Made by a program: the position numbers and the translations under genes | Shown here: positions 11,661 through 22,728 of the stretch, piece by piece | How positions within the stretch are numbered: the stretch's first letter is position 1 | Layout of the letters: each line of letters begins with the position of its first letter | NCBI GenBank assembly: GCA_023101885.1 | Contig: JALPQD010000101.1 | Location: forward strand, 6,435,847 to 6,499,846 | Length of the DNA: 64,000 nt | Direction of reading: 5' to 3' | Source: Typhlomys cinereus | Lineage: Eukaryota > Chordata > Mammalia > Rodentia > Platacanthomyidae | Notes under the pieces: model-generated | What the model was told of the DNA's origin: nothing | Databases searched by the model: none | The model's input: only the letters and a program-made list of their open reading frames with translations

Positions 11661-12731
11661 ATAGGTGGATCCCAGTACTAAACCCACTTAGAGACACTGA
11701 AAGACAAGTCTCTGTAATACCTCCAGTAATTGCAAAGATTATAAACAGGAGGGATGGGGAAGGGGGGCCCCACCAGAAACAAGAAGAGAGGGGACCATGT
11801 TACACCAGAGAATATAGGCCACAATCAAGGAGTGCAAGTAAGTAATGAGACATCTGGTTAAGTTCTCCGACTTTCCTTCCTGATCATTTGCAACTGACGG
11901 GGTATGATCTTACCAGAAGGGGAGGGCATATAGGCTGCCAGATAGAAAGTAATCATTTTGCAAATGGGTGATTGACCCCTCTCTCACCGTGGTCTCTTAT
12001 TTTTATTCAATCTATCTTTGAATATACTCTTATAACAAGACTCTAATTTAGCAGGTTTTTATCCCTGGCCATGGGGTGATATCCTATACCCATCAGGATG
12101 GAGCCAAGGGCATTGCAGGAGCAGCAAAGCCAAAAAAAAAAAAAAAAATCAACAAACCATAATTCAGAACATCAGAGACTCTATATCAACCACCAGGAAC
12201 TAAGCCAGCCTAATCTCTCCGCATCCTGAAGCTAAGGGAAATTTGCGGAAGAGAGAGTGGAAAGATTGTAAGAGCACAAGGATGAGAGGTGTAATGATAT
12301 GCAAGATACTCCACACAAGTTAGGGCTGAACCAATCATCATAGGACTTTGCATGACCTGCGCAATGTCCAACACATTGTTGACCCCACACAGTCTATCAT
12401 GGACTAAAAGCATTAGGATCCTTGGAGGCTAGGGACTGACAGTCACAGTAGTGTTCTTCAGCTTAAGGGGAGCACAGGAAAGGGTTCTGGGAAATGCCCC
12501 TGGGCCCTTGCACCTCATCGGAGAAGAGGACCTAGAGGAGAGTTCGGCATGCACACTAAAGGATGGTCCGGAGATTGGGGGGGGGCACTGGGGGGAAGGC
12601 ACTGGGGGATGGAGAGGGAGCGGGGAGAGGAGGGGGAGAATAGGGGGGTCGGGGGAACGTGTAGGGAGGGATGGGATTGGTATACCTGTTAAGTTTGTAT
12701 GAGCGGAAATAATAATAAAAAAAGAAAAAAG
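11661..12731 (+). mobile_element. L1 3' UTR with G-rich polypurine tract and A tail
   Basis: Non-coding. It aligns over about 1 kb with the L1 3' fragments inside the homeobox units (23345-24430, 33619-34704, and inverted at 55870-56985). The G-rich stretch 12575-12680 contains several runs of four or more G and is the usual L1 3' UTR quadruplex-prone element. Confidence 0.8.
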
Positions 12732-13060
12732 AATATATTCTACAAAAACCTAATAAAAATTAGATGGTAATTTTTATATTCACTTTAAATTTTACAAGTA
12801 TTGAATACTTAATTATATCTTCAGTATTATGATGTGATATTTTTCAAAGTGTGAACACATTGTTGAAAAGCATGCAACTTTTGCACAAATATAAAAATTA
12901 TGAAAAGAAAAAAAGAAATATCTCAAAAGATATTCAACTTCCCTGGTTATCAGAGAAATGCAAATTAAAAACACCCTGGGCACTGATTATCTTACCCAGA
13001 CAGAATAGGGGAGATGAAGAACACAAACAATAAAGAAAGAGAAAAGGGAACCCTTATTCA
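12732..13060 (+). mobile_element. Old L1 ORF2 3' fragment and AT-rich spacer
   Basis: From about 12880 the sequence resembles the decayed ORF2 3' end (GAGAAATGCAAATTAAAAAC and what follows). Before that there is only AT-rich sequence with no gene signal. Confidence 0.45.
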
Positions 13061-13085
13061 TTGCTGATATGTAGGGAACAGGAGA

Positions 13086-13215
13086 TGAGGGATGTTTCTT
13101 TGTTTTACGCAACAAGGTCTTGCTACATAACCCTGACTAGTCTCAACCTGTCATCCTCCTGTCTCAGTCCCCCCAGTGCTGGAGTTATAGGCATGTACCA
13201 CCGTACCTAGACAGG
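13086..13215 (-). mobile_element. B1-like SINE
   Basis: The minus strand has the 7SL-like order ending GAGACAGGAGGATGACAGG, with the complement of AAGGTCTTGCTACATAACCC at the other end. It is diverged and lacks a clean A tail. The following 13216-13444 shows nothing recognisable. Confidence 0.6.
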
Positions 13216-13444
13216 TTGAATTTTTAAATGCCATTTCTCTTCCTGACTCACCTAACTGGTATTTACTCCATACTTCCATGCCCTGCCAAGTGCTGGCCAC
13301 AGGGGAGCCCATAGATCACAAGCGGAGCAGGTACAAGTGTGTATGTTCTGGTGCCGATGGAGCGAGGACTCTAGTGGGAATCCTGGGTCTGAGGGTTGGG
13401 TTAGGGTGGCATCTGAATGTGCTAGGGATTCAGGGTGGCAGGAG

Positions 13445-13949
13445 TGTTGCCAAATCCCCGCCAGGCCAGCCGGGGAAAGGAGGGGGAAAAACTGGGGCCT
13501 TGGGGCTCGAGGCAAGGGGGCAAGCAGGCTCGAGGTCACCACCCAGACCCTGGGAGTCAGGCAGGAAACAACAGGAAGAGGACGAGTTGGCTGCAGACAC
13601 ATTTATTTTAGGAAGTGCTTGAGCTTATATAGGGTCAAGGGTCCAATCAGGTGTTGGCACCTGTCTGCTAGGGGGGAGGGGGAGAGCAGCCACCAGTAAT
13701 TTAGCTCTTTACTAGGTGTCCATTGCAGAGGCATGTTACATAGCAGCTTCCCATTGGTTGCTCACCGTTCTTCCCATTGGTTGTTCATTCCTCCTTCCCA
13801 TTGGTTATTCATCCCTCCTTCCCATTGGTTATTCATCCCTCCATCTGTATGGTTCCTCCATTGGGACATGTCCATACTTATCCGGGCTTGTCTATAGCCA
13901 GACCTCCTGGAAGCCAGAGCTAGGGCCTCCCTCAATCAATGGTGCCACA
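13445..13949 (-). mobile_element. Retroviral-type LTR (minus strand) with CCAAT array
   Basis: On the minus strand the element starts TGTGGCACC at 13949 and ends GGCAACA at 13445, giving TG...CA ends and about 505 bases. U3 has four tandem CCAAT motifs (13750-13853), a TATATAAG box (complement of 13623-13632) and an AATAAA about 20 bases later (13602-13607), the compact TATA/poly(A) layout of LTRs. Immediately upstream (13950-13962) the minus strand reads AAAGGGTGAAAA, a polypurine-tract-like sequence, so this may be a 3' LTR rather than a solo one. No open retroviral reading frame is visible at 13950-14640. Confidence 0.65.
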
Positions 13950-15120
13950 TTTTCACCCTTTGATTTATTTATAAATTTTTTAGTGGGGACCATGATAGCT
14001 GGACCTCTTCAGCTGCATGGAATATAGGTGGCTGTGCCTGTCTTAGGTTGGACACCACCCTCATGTGGAGCCTTATGCGTCATCGACTACCACTCATGAG
14101 ACCATCGCAAAGAAGGAATCATAGTCTTAAAGGGGAACTCAAGTGTGTGGCAGAGAAAATGAGGTTGTTGTCAGGGCAGGAGCGGGTGGAGGGGCTATAG
14201 GCAGCACAGGCACCAAAACGATCAAGAACACCTGATGAGACATAAATCAAAACCTAACAATTGTAGATTAGTAAGGAATAGCTCTAATGGAGGACAGCCA
14301 GGCTTTCCACAAGTCTTTGGTGATCTTAGGGATGTCCAAAGCCTGAATGGATGATCTGAGGACCTGTAAAGTAGCTTTGTTATATTGGGAATACGTGAAA
14401 AAAACTTTAAGAACATAATGATATTTTTATTTGTAGTCCTATGAAAGATCAAAATCAAGCAGAATAATCTTTCGTGAAAGAAAACTTAAAATCTATTAGG
14501 AAAACAATTGTGATCGATATAAACCATAAGTAGTTAAGGCCTCAGATGTTATCAAAATTATTTGTTCTTATTTTTAAATATGCATACATGTATTTGAAAA
14601 TGGCATGCCAAAATTTTAGTATTAGCTTGCAGCAGAAATGAAAAAAAATCGAGGCGGCCACAAATTTGTTATGTTGAAACACAAGACACACAACATGTAA
14701 ACACAACATGTAACACAGAACATATAAACATACAAGTACATTAAGCACAAGAAGGAAGATATCCTGTCCAATAATCCCCGGCTCCCAAAGAGGGAGACCA
14801 GTGTCATCTGAAGCAGAAAATATAGCCTGGAAAGAGGGCAAGCCAAGAGCTACAGGAAGAAGAAGAGGGAAGGGGAGGTGGGCAGGGGATACAGTTTCTC
14901 CCCCCCACCCCCCACCCCCACCACACCTCCACCCCTGCATGGGCCTGTGAGCCCTCTGTAGAGTCCTCTACGAGGAAGGGGAAGGATCCTCTGGAGGAAG
15001 AACAAAGGGCTAATTTTTTATAACTTATTTCCACAAGTTACATTGTAGCGATTAATCATATATTGAAATGGAAAATCTCCTCAGTTGGTCTCAGCTGATC
15101 TTAGTTAATGCCAGGTGGGG
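13950..15120. other. Non-coding stretch with low-complexity patches
   Basis: No gene seen. It contains a short tandem ACACAACATGTA motif (14690-14725) and a C-rich run (14898-14935). The part just after 13950 could be a remnant of the internal region of the LTR element. Confidence 0.4.
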
Positions 15121-15300
15121 TCAAGTTGACACCCAGGATCAAGTATCACAAGGAACTCACGGACTCCAGATGTGGAATGCCATAAGGGGCTAGGGCACCC
15201 CTAAGAACTCATAGACTCTAGGCACAGAATCCATGAGGGGCAGGAGCTAGAAACCAACTCACTGACTCCACATATATGGAGCGCCGCAAGGGGCAATCGC
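15121..15300 (-). mobile_element. LTR fragment related to the 19341 and 52461 elements
   Basis: Carries the recurring motif GACTCCAGATGTGGAATGCC and GGGGCTAGGGC seen, in reverse, in the LTRs at 19341-19893 and 52461-52930. It is truncated at both ends. Confidence 0.45.
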
Positions 15301-15879
15301 TCAAAAAACAATATTTTATAGACGTAAAACTTGTGACTTTGACATACCAAATGGAAATTGAGAGGACCAAGATGGAACCTAGCAGTTGAGAGCTCACCTT
15401 CCAGCCACTCCCCACACACACACACACACACACAAAAAATAATAAGAAAAAGAAAAGGAGAATGCAAATGCCATACACCCAGAAATGACTCCTGTGTATA
15501 ACACGGAGATGAATGGAAGATGGTGGACATTTAAAAGCCTGGGGACCTGAATTTTTTCTGTTTTTCGTTGTTTTTCAAGCAAGCAGCCTCTGGGTCTGGT
15601 CCTTGGCGCGCCAGCTCACCTCTGGCCTCTAGTGCTCGCCTGCTGCAAGTGCAGGAGTCTCAGGACCCTTGGGGTGCTGGCTCCACAGGGGACGAGATGG
15701 GTCGCTGTCTGTGTGCTGAAATCTCGGCTCTCATGGACACCCACGTGTCCCAAGCTTTTTCTTGTCCACTTACCTCTCTTGCTTCATTCATGAAAGGCTC
15801 AAGGAGCGTGGCTCATTGATTCTGGCTCAACATCGGAGACACTGAAGGGGTGCCCCCAAGATTCCAGCTGGTCTGCATG
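15301..15879. other. Non-coding, with short (CA)n at 15413-15435
   Basis: No convincing coding region. The CA run followed by an A-rich stretch resembles a SINE tail, but no SINE body could be assigned. Confidence 0.4.
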
Positions 15880-16940
15880 TTGCCCATAAATTCATGACCA
15901 CAAGGCTTAAGGGGACAAGGGACTTCATTCTGGCTTGAGCTTCTTGGTTACAGTTCCTTGTTCGGCTTGGCAGGACACCAGAACAGCACCAGGCCGAGGG
16001 AACTGGCCATACCGTCTCCACAGGACGGCTGAGGGGACAGCGTCTGGCCACGTATACAGAAGGAAGCCACCTTCCCTAAACAGCTTCCTTCCTCTGTCTT
16101 CCAGGATCTACTGCCACCCAACAATGGCTGGGCTTCTTCCCCAACCTCCAATCAACTAGACAATCTCCTGCAAGCTTGCTTAGAGCTGAACTTATCCATT
16201 AGTTTAAAAAACGTGCTTTTAAAATTTAAAGTTAGCTAATAATCTTTTGAAATATATTAACTTTATTCTTAAAACTTTAAAACTTTATTTTGTGTTTGTG
16301 TGTGAGAGAGAAAATGAGAGGGAGATAAAGGGAGAAAGCTATATGTCCCTGTGGAGGACCAAGGTTGACTTCAGAATCATCCTGGACTGCTTCTACCTCC
16401 TTTCCGCTTTGCTCTGGGATTTCCCAGGTTCTGCCCACAAGGGCCAGAAGTACAGGGCACTGCCATTTCTAATTCGCGTTTGTACATGGGGCCTGGGATT
16501 CAAACTTAGGACCTTCTCCTTGCAAGACAGAGTCTTAAACCCTGAGCTATCTCTCTAGCCCAGCTTCATTTATTCTTAAACTGTACTAACCATGAATTTA
16601 TGTGTTTTGTGACCTGTTACCCCCACACTACATCTTTTCCCACTCTGCCCTCCTGCCTGTTTTCCTTCATCTTCCACATTTCCATACATGTGAACTGGGT
16701 CACATGTAGTAAGTATGCACTCTTTAGTGCTTGGGCACTTGTCAGGGTGCATGTGGCCCACCAGAGAGCAGAATGTGGCATTTAGAGACTCCCCCTCTCA
16801 TGTTTACACCTGTCTCATGTGGTCCCTCAGGTAGAGTCATGTCTGATGGGATCTTGTGTTCCACTGCAAAGTTCAGCCACGAATTCTTTACAAATGTGCC
16901 CAAAGTTTGAAACTCAACCATGGAGTTGTATCTGACACAT
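15880..16940 (-). mobile_element. Interspersed rodent repeat split by a SINE
   Basis: The minus strand matches the element at 25120-25555: the GGAGATTGTCTAG / TTGGAGG part lies at 16130-16175, and the TTTGTAAAGAATTCGTGG part only at 16875-16935. The interruption contains the B2-like SINE at 16258-16563 and further non-repeat sequence. Confidence 0.5.
16258..16563 (-). mobile_element. B2-like SINE
   Basis: On the minus strand it starts GGGCTAGAGAGATAGCTCAG (a diverged pol III box A), has a box-B-like GGTCCTAAGTTTGAATCCC and ends in an A/T-rich tail at 16258. Diverged relative to the copies at 26202 and 50330. Confidence 0.65.
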
Positions 16941-17019
16941 GGCTGAAAGGGAAGACGAGAGGGAACAGTGAGGAAAGAAGGTGCTCATCAGCCTTGAGGA
17001 ATGGCTGCCATGGCTCAGA

Positions 17020-17690
17020 CAATCTATACTAGTCAAGGTTCTCTGAAGAAACAGAATCTATAGAATGTAATATATAAAAGTAAGCTTATTAAAAATAGTA
17101 AATAGTGTCACAATAACAATAGTGTCCTTCAAGGTAGCCACCGGCAGCAGCTTCTTTCCTGACTGGAATGTCCCACTAAGCCAAAAGATCCCCAGAAAGT
17201 CTCAAGTCTTTGTTCCTCTGGAGGGTTGAAGACACTGGGTTCCGACGTCAGTGAAGAACAGCTGGGCTCCGATGTCGGCAAAGAACAGCTAACAGCAACA
17301 AGGCCTAGAGACCAGGGCCCAAAGGCAATGGGAACAGCAACCATTTGATGGAAAATGTGAAGCTACAAGTCTGCCAAGGATGGAGACAGCAGCAGCTGCA
17401 GCCAAGGAGGCCAGATGCTCTAAAGGTGAACAATGTGAACTCAGAGTGGACTCCACAGCAAGTCCACACCGGATAAGAGAAGAGCAAGTCCCTCCTCCTT
17501 GCACCTTCTATTATCTGGTCCACCGCTGGAAAGTACCATCCACTATGGGCTGGGTTCTCCACAGAAATCAGTCTAGTACCTACAGGCTGGTTCAGGGGCC
17601 CTTCTAACCATTAACCTTATACAGCTGTGCCCCAAACAGTCTGCAACTGTCAAGTTGACATCGAAATGTAACTATAACACAAGGTCAGGT
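17020..17690 (+). mobile_element. Interspersed repeat with AAGGTTCTCTGAAG head
   Basis: Starts ACTAGTCAAGGTTCTCTGAA and ends CAACTGTCAAGTTGACATC. A related head is found at 28093 in the homeobox unit. Reads as a rodent LTR or DNA-repeat relic; class not assigned. 17690-18480 holds nothing I recognise. Confidence 0.45.
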
Positions 17691-18480
17691 GAAGAGCCGA
17701 CACTGGCCAGAGCCAGCTGTGGGTACAGCTGGATAAGAACGCATCTTTCTCCCAGGTGGTGTATGGTACAGTGGGCTGATAGACAGAAACCTCATCGACT
17801 ACTTCATCCTTCCTGCCCCTGGAATATAGACTTGTGAAGATCCCAGCAGGTATCCACACTTTGCTGCTGTCTCCAAGGGACATCACTGATCAGATTTTGC
17901 CCAGAAGAAGCCTGGGAGAGGGGCCCCCTGTGCAGGCCCCCTCCAGGCCTCAGGCCATGAGCTCACCATGCATGACACAGGTCCTCCCTCCCGGCTGCCT
18001 GCAAATTCTCAGCAGGTCACTTTGGCCTCTCTGTTCCTTCATTCCTGCCCCTGCCCCAGATGGAAAGGGGCTCCTGGGGATTGAAGCTTCATGTTGCCAC
18101 GAAGGGGCAGCACCTCCACTCCCCAGCACACAGCAGAGCTAGCTGTGGTAAGCTGGGGTTTCCAGAAACAGTCCCCCACCCCTTAGCACAGTTCACAGAG
18201 AGGCATGAAGGATGTGTGGTCATATATGGGGTGGGAGTCTGGCTAGCCCAGTTTCCAGAACAGACATTGAACCCCCTCGAAGAACAGAAAGTATGAGGGG
18301 GGAACTGTCTCAGCATGTGGGGGTGTTGCCCAGGTGCCCAGAGATCCCAGGCAAGAGGGAGGGGCCTGGTGCCTTAGAGGGGTCTGACTGTGTGACTTAT
18401 AAGCAGACAGGTGCTTGTGTGTGGTTTTAGCAAGAATGTGCCATAGCCCAGCCCATATCACTCACTGAAAGTCCAGGCAA

Positions 18481-18570
18481 AGGCAGCCCTGGCAGGGCAT
18501 CCTACCAGCCAGCACTCGGGAGTCAGAAGCAGGAGGATCAGGAGTTCAAGGTCAACCTCCACCCATCTCC
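18481..18570 (+). mobile_element. Short B1-like SINE fragment
   Basis: Contains CAGCACTCGGGAGTCAGAAG and CAGGAGTTCAAGGTCAACC, typical of B1 elements. No full-length body. 18571-19340 is non-coding sequence without a clear feature. Confidence 0.5.
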
Positions 18571-19340
18571 CCTAAGCATTTCCTGATAATGATGGTCACA
18601 CCCATCCTGTTACCAATGGAGGGTTCTGCCATGCCCCCTTTCAAAGGGCCTCGGGATGTGACACCCCAGACCTGGCTGGGGAGCCAGGTGCCAGTGCAGA
18701 TGGAAGATTTCAGATGTTGGGGTGTCACCTCTAGAAGAAGGGGGGAGGCCAGGGGTGTCTATGTTCTTCTGCCAACCACAATAAATCCTAAAGATCTCCT
18801 GGTCTGGACATTTGCCAGGCAGTGAAATCTCAAAATCTTATCTTTACAAAAGGGACACACTGAGCTTCCAATGTGTCCAACGTTCCCAAGCCTTGGGATG
18901 GGGAGAGATGGGGGGAGCCCCAAGCCTGACACTCAGCATGAAAGACCAAAGGACAGACAGCACCGAAAGATTCTTTTTCCCTTTCTATCAGGAACAGCAC
19001 AGGCTGCGTGCACTGGAAGTAGGGTTCAGAGGGGCCATGGAGACCGTGTTCCTCTCCCTATGGGACATGTGTCCTCAGCCCTCACAGGAAAAGCAGAGGA
19101 GCTTGGCTCTTCCCATGGTGCCCCATCCCCTGGCTAGAGAGTTAAGGACACAGCCAGCTGTCCCCCCCCCCAGGCCCGCATCCTCAGTCCCAGGCGAGAA
19201 TTAGAATGACACGTTCAGCACCCATGATGGGTCTCCAGCCACCACTTGCCTGCCATCCTGTCTGTACCCGCCCCAGGGGCTGAACTTAGCTGGAGGTGAG
19301 ATATCTGCCCAGCGCTCCCACGCACACATCTCTGTGCCAA

Positions 19341-19893
19341 GGTGTCTCCTCCCATTTGGGCCGGACAAAGGTGGAGAAAGGTGGGTTTTCACAACTTGAC
19401 CTCTAGCCCATTTGGGCCCAAGAGTCACTGGATTGGGCCCCAATGGGAGTTAACCACTGAGAAAAAGCCAGTATCCTGGGCTTGTCTCGGTGTATAGATA
19501 TACCTGGCCCTGGCAGCCATCTTTGGTGCCCTACCAGTACCAGGAGTAGCTTCATGACTGCTTCTCATGGCATTAGTGCCATGAGTCTGTTTCTTGCCTG
19601 CTTCTCATGGAGGCGTCCTAGCCCCTCATGGCATTAGTGCCATGAGTTCTGTTCTGTGCCTGTTTCTCATACATTCCATGAGTTCCTTGATCCTCTTGGA
19701 TTCCATGCTTGGCTCCATGAGTTCTCCAGGGTATCCTAGCCCCTCATGGCACTCTACCTCTGGAATTCATGAGTTCCAACCCTTCTCTAATAAACTCTAC
19801 TTTAATCCTCCATATGTGTTCTGGTTTCAATCTTCGACTCTGGAGCACAAGAACTCTACAACTTTGGAACGGTTCTTTCCTGTCCCTTCAACA
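19341..19893 (+). mobile_element. LTR with near-palindromic ATG-containing repeats
   Basis: The 3' end is CCTTCAACA at 19893, followed by TTTGGGGACCC, a primer-binding-site-like sequence. It has a TATAGATATACC TATA-like box near 19493 and TAATAAA near 19790. Between them lies an irregular array of CTCATGGCATTAGTGCCATG units, each nearly self-complementary. The start is uncertain (TGTCTCCTCCC at about 19342 is one option). A minus-strand relative is at 52461-52930. Confidence 0.6.
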
Positions 19894-20391
19894 TTTGGGG
19901 ACCCTGATGTGACAGCCAAGAGAATGTTTCCCTGCATCATTTGGCAACCAGGAAGGCATAGTTCCAATTGTTCCTCATCATTTGCTGGGTCCTGACACCA
20001 AGTGGCAGTCACAGAGTCCTACAAGGAAAGGTGAAGCTTACAGCTGCGGAGGACAACTCAGAGTGGTGTACAAGATGCCAGAACCTCAGCATGTGTGCTG
20101 AGGACGGCTGCGAATGGAGATTCAGCCTGCTTCAGAGGAAGTCTGCTTCAACAATTTTGAATTACAAACAGGGACTGGGAATGCCTAGAATCTTTCAGCC
20201 ACCTTGACAACGTGATGAGCAACAGAAGATGGATGATGAATAAGGGATGCGAAATTTGATTGGCTAGACTTTGATCTTTCTAATGTTTTCCTATTGTTCA
20301 AAATGCTTCTGTTGCAATGTTTTATCTGTTTTATAGTATTTAACTTATTCTGATCTAATATACTTCACATCAGACTGGCAATTCCCTTTTT
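19894..20391 (+). other. Possible remnant of LTR element interior
   Basis: The 5' part follows the primer-binding-site-like sequence and contains short open stretches, but no gag-like motif is recognisable. The 3' part is AT-rich and featureless. Confidence 0.3.
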
Positions 20392-20701
20392 TTTTTAAAG
20401 ATTGATTAATTCATTGATTGAGTGTGTTTGTCTGTGTGTCTGTGTGTATCAGACAGCACTAAGTATGCCTGGGGAGGCCCAGGGGTGACTCTGGCCATCA
20501 CCCTGGATTGCTCTATCTCCTTTATGCTTTGCTTTACAGTCTCCCAGACTTTGCCTTCTAGGATCAGAAGTACAAGCCATTACCTTTTCCATCTGAGGTG
20601 TGTGTGTGTGTTTTTTTTTTCACATGTGAAACTGGGATCCGAACTCAGGGTCTTCTACTTGTGAGGCAGAGGCTTATCCTCTGAGCCATCTCTCCAGCCC
20701 T
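20392..20701 (-). mobile_element. B2-like SINE
   Basis: The minus strand begins GGGCTGGAGAGATGGCTCAG (box A) with a box-B-like segment after it. Its tail corresponds to the T run at 20392-20399. Contains an internal GT-rich stretch. Confidence 0.75.
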
Positions 20702-20859
20702 GAGACTGGCAATTCCTGCCAGCCCGGGGTCCTGAGGACGCTCTGCTGCTTCCTACATGTGACTTCAGGGTAGAACTCTTCCTGAGATCTGCTGAGAGGA
20801 ACCAGCAGGCCAGAGGTGTGGCAGGAGACACCTGTGATCTTTGGCCAAGAGTATCAATT

Positions 20860-21185
20860 GAGAGGCTGGACAGGTGGCTCAAGGGTTAAGCTTCTGCCTT
20901 GCAGGCAGAAGGTCCTGAGTTCAGATCCAGACCCCATGTATACATGCCAGGCAGAAGCAGGTGTTACCTGTCTTTCTGGTCCTGGTAGGGCAGAGCCTGT
21001 GAATCCCCTGGCAGAGTAAACAAGGAGGAGGTGCAGGCGGTCCATGGTGGTTACCAAATTCGTCAGTGGTTCTACACAAACACACACAAACACACGCACA
21101 CGCACAAACACACACACACATGCACGCACGCACATGCACGTGAAGACACACGTGCAATTGAATAAAAAAAAGTTTAAAAAAAACT
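20860..21185 (+). mobile_element. B2-like SINE with CA-rich tail
   Basis: Starts GAGGCTGGACAGGTGGCTCA, has box B GGTCCTGAGTTCAGATCC and ends in a CA-rich region (21075-21150), then an A tail. Same family as the copies at 26202 and 50330. Confidence 0.8.
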
Positions 21186-21189
21186 TCAA

Positions 21190-21567
21190 TCAGTGGGAAG
21201 CATTACCATGAGTCATGAGCTTGATTTTGGCTCAGCTCCTCCCCTGGTCCCTCCTCCCCTGGCTGAGGAAAATGGTGGATGTGGTCTTGGCTCACGATGA
21301 CAAGGGCGCTTGTGGTGAATTGTCAAGACCTCTACCAACCATACGTCAGAAGAACTGAGCAGCGACCTTAGGAGTTACAGTGCTGGTCCAGCAGGCACCA
21401 TGAGGCCCTGGGTTCTGAACCCATCTGGGGCACTACCCCAGCACTGGAAGTGGAGGAGTAGAGGCAGGAGGAGGATCAGTTCAAGGTTGGGCTGGAGAGA
21501 TGGCTCAGGGGTTAAGACTTGAACCCACAAGCAGAAGATCCTGAGTTTAGATCCCAGGTCCCATGCA
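21190..21567 (+). repeat. Diverged copy of homeobox-unit segment, broken at 21567
   Basis: Aligns with 28213-28555 of the first unit but with many more substitutions than separate the tandem units from each other. Ends in the middle of a B2-like SINE (from 21489), where the sequence jumps to the equivalent of 31843. Confidence 0.7.
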
Positions 21568-21904
21568 AATCCTTTCTCCGTGTTTTCCCCTTCCCTGGGA
21601 AGGATCCCACCCACTGAGGGCTGGGTCCCTTCACATCATTTAGATTCTCTTCCACAGGCATGTCCATTGGCCTGTCTTAACTAAGGAATTCTTGATTGAG
21701 TAAGCCTAAACTGTCAAGTTGACATCCACTCATAATTTCCATATGTCATGAATGTATGAATTAAATGTGTAAAAGGATGCTAGTAAGTGAAAGGTCAGGT
21801 AGCAAAGTCTGAAGCCTGGAAGAAGGTCTTGATCGGACTGTGCAACAAGGGGCAACTCACAGAACAAGTACGTGGGAACCATAAGGTTTCCACCTGCTGC
21901 AGGA

Positions 21905-22062
21905 GTGCTGGGCAGGCAGCGCAGTGAGTAGAGCGCTTGTCTCCCATGCACAGGGCCTGTGTTCAGTCCCCAGCACTCCATGGCCTGGGACTGTACACCT
22001 GCAGCCCAGCACTGAGTAAATGGAGGCGGGAGGATCAGGTGTTCAATGGCATTCTGGGAGAG
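21905..22062 (+). mobile_element. ID/B1-like SINE in intron 2
   Basis: GTGAGTAGAGCGCTTGTCTC with GTTCAGTCCCCAGCACTCC is a tRNA-derived ID-type head. Present at the same place in every unit (32178-32336, 42498-42655, 63220-63378), so it predates the amplification. Confidence 0.7.
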
Positions 22063-22110
22063 AACTGCAAAGGTAGATTTGATTTATAACCATTTCCTTT
22101 TTCTCTTTAG

Positions 22111-22728
22111 AATTGGTTTCAGAATAAGAGAGCGAGACTATCGCTGAGCATCAGAAGGAGACTGAAGTCAATCAGGCGACAGCTTGAGTCTCCAAGTCGT
22201 CAGTCCCTCGGCCATCAGCACAGGCATTGTGCCAAGACACTACCTCCCAGCACCACCACTCAGCCTCCCCCTTCTGCCCAGGCAGCTGTGCTGGATGGGG
22301 CTGGCTACTCCTCTACGGACACACAGGAGGCTTCCTGGGATCAAGGTGGCTCACGGGACTCTGTGTTCCAAGACTTCACAAAGAGTCCAAGTTATGCCTT
22401 CCAGGGTCAAGGGGACATCCAGGACAGCTCTTCCAATTCCAGATCGCGCTTCTTTATCCCTCCTGCCCCATGTGTGCAGTGGGGTGACAGGGGCAGGCCT
22501 GAGCCATGGCAAAGCCAGCAGGACACGCCCTGTTACTATGGGCCCCGTGTGCAGGAGGAGAGGCAGCAGCAGTGTGAGCAAGGGCAGCAGCTGAATGTCT
22601 GGCGATTTCCAGCACCTGAGGCTCAGAGTTACCAAGAGGGTCCTCTGTTCCCGGATCAGCAACAAATGCAGCCGCACTGGGATGAAATGCCCTTTGTCCT
22701 CAGATACAGCCTGAACCTCTGCATGTGA
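22111..22728 (+). pseudogene. Homeobox gene copy, exon 3 only
   Basis: Identical in reading to exon 3 of the complete copy at 32385-33002: NWFQNKRARL, a basic extension (SIRRRLKSIRRQ) and a Gln/Pro-rich tail to NLCM (205 codons and TGA). The acceptor TTCTCTTTAG is intact. Exons 1 and 2 are absent upstream: at 21567 the sequence leaves the unit inside a SINE, removing the stretch that corresponds to 28556-31842. It therefore cannot make the homeodomain N-terminal two thirds unless spliced from a promoter and exons upstream of the window. The 3' UTR and AATAAA (23222-23227) are preserved. Confidence 0.85.

Larger units (their letters stand above)
6335..12731 (+). mobile_element. Near-full-length LINE-1 with monomeric promoter
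   Basis: Order: GC-rich 5' region with two promoter monomers (6338-6714), intact ORF1 (6756-7823), ORF2 remnants (7881 to about 11660), a 3' UTR of about 1 kb with a short A run at 12128-12147 and a G-rich polypurine stretch (12575-12680), then an A-rich tail ending about 12731. Target-site duplications are not convincing: the 5' flank ends AAAAGAATTAAG and the 3' flank starts GAATATATT, which could share only a few bases. ORF2 has an early nonsense codon, so the copy cannot be autonomous. Confidence 0.95.

Noticed and set aside
13337..13699. Gly-rich open frame across the minus-strand LTR
   Set aside because: Antisense to the LTR; no resemblance to a viral or cellular protein.
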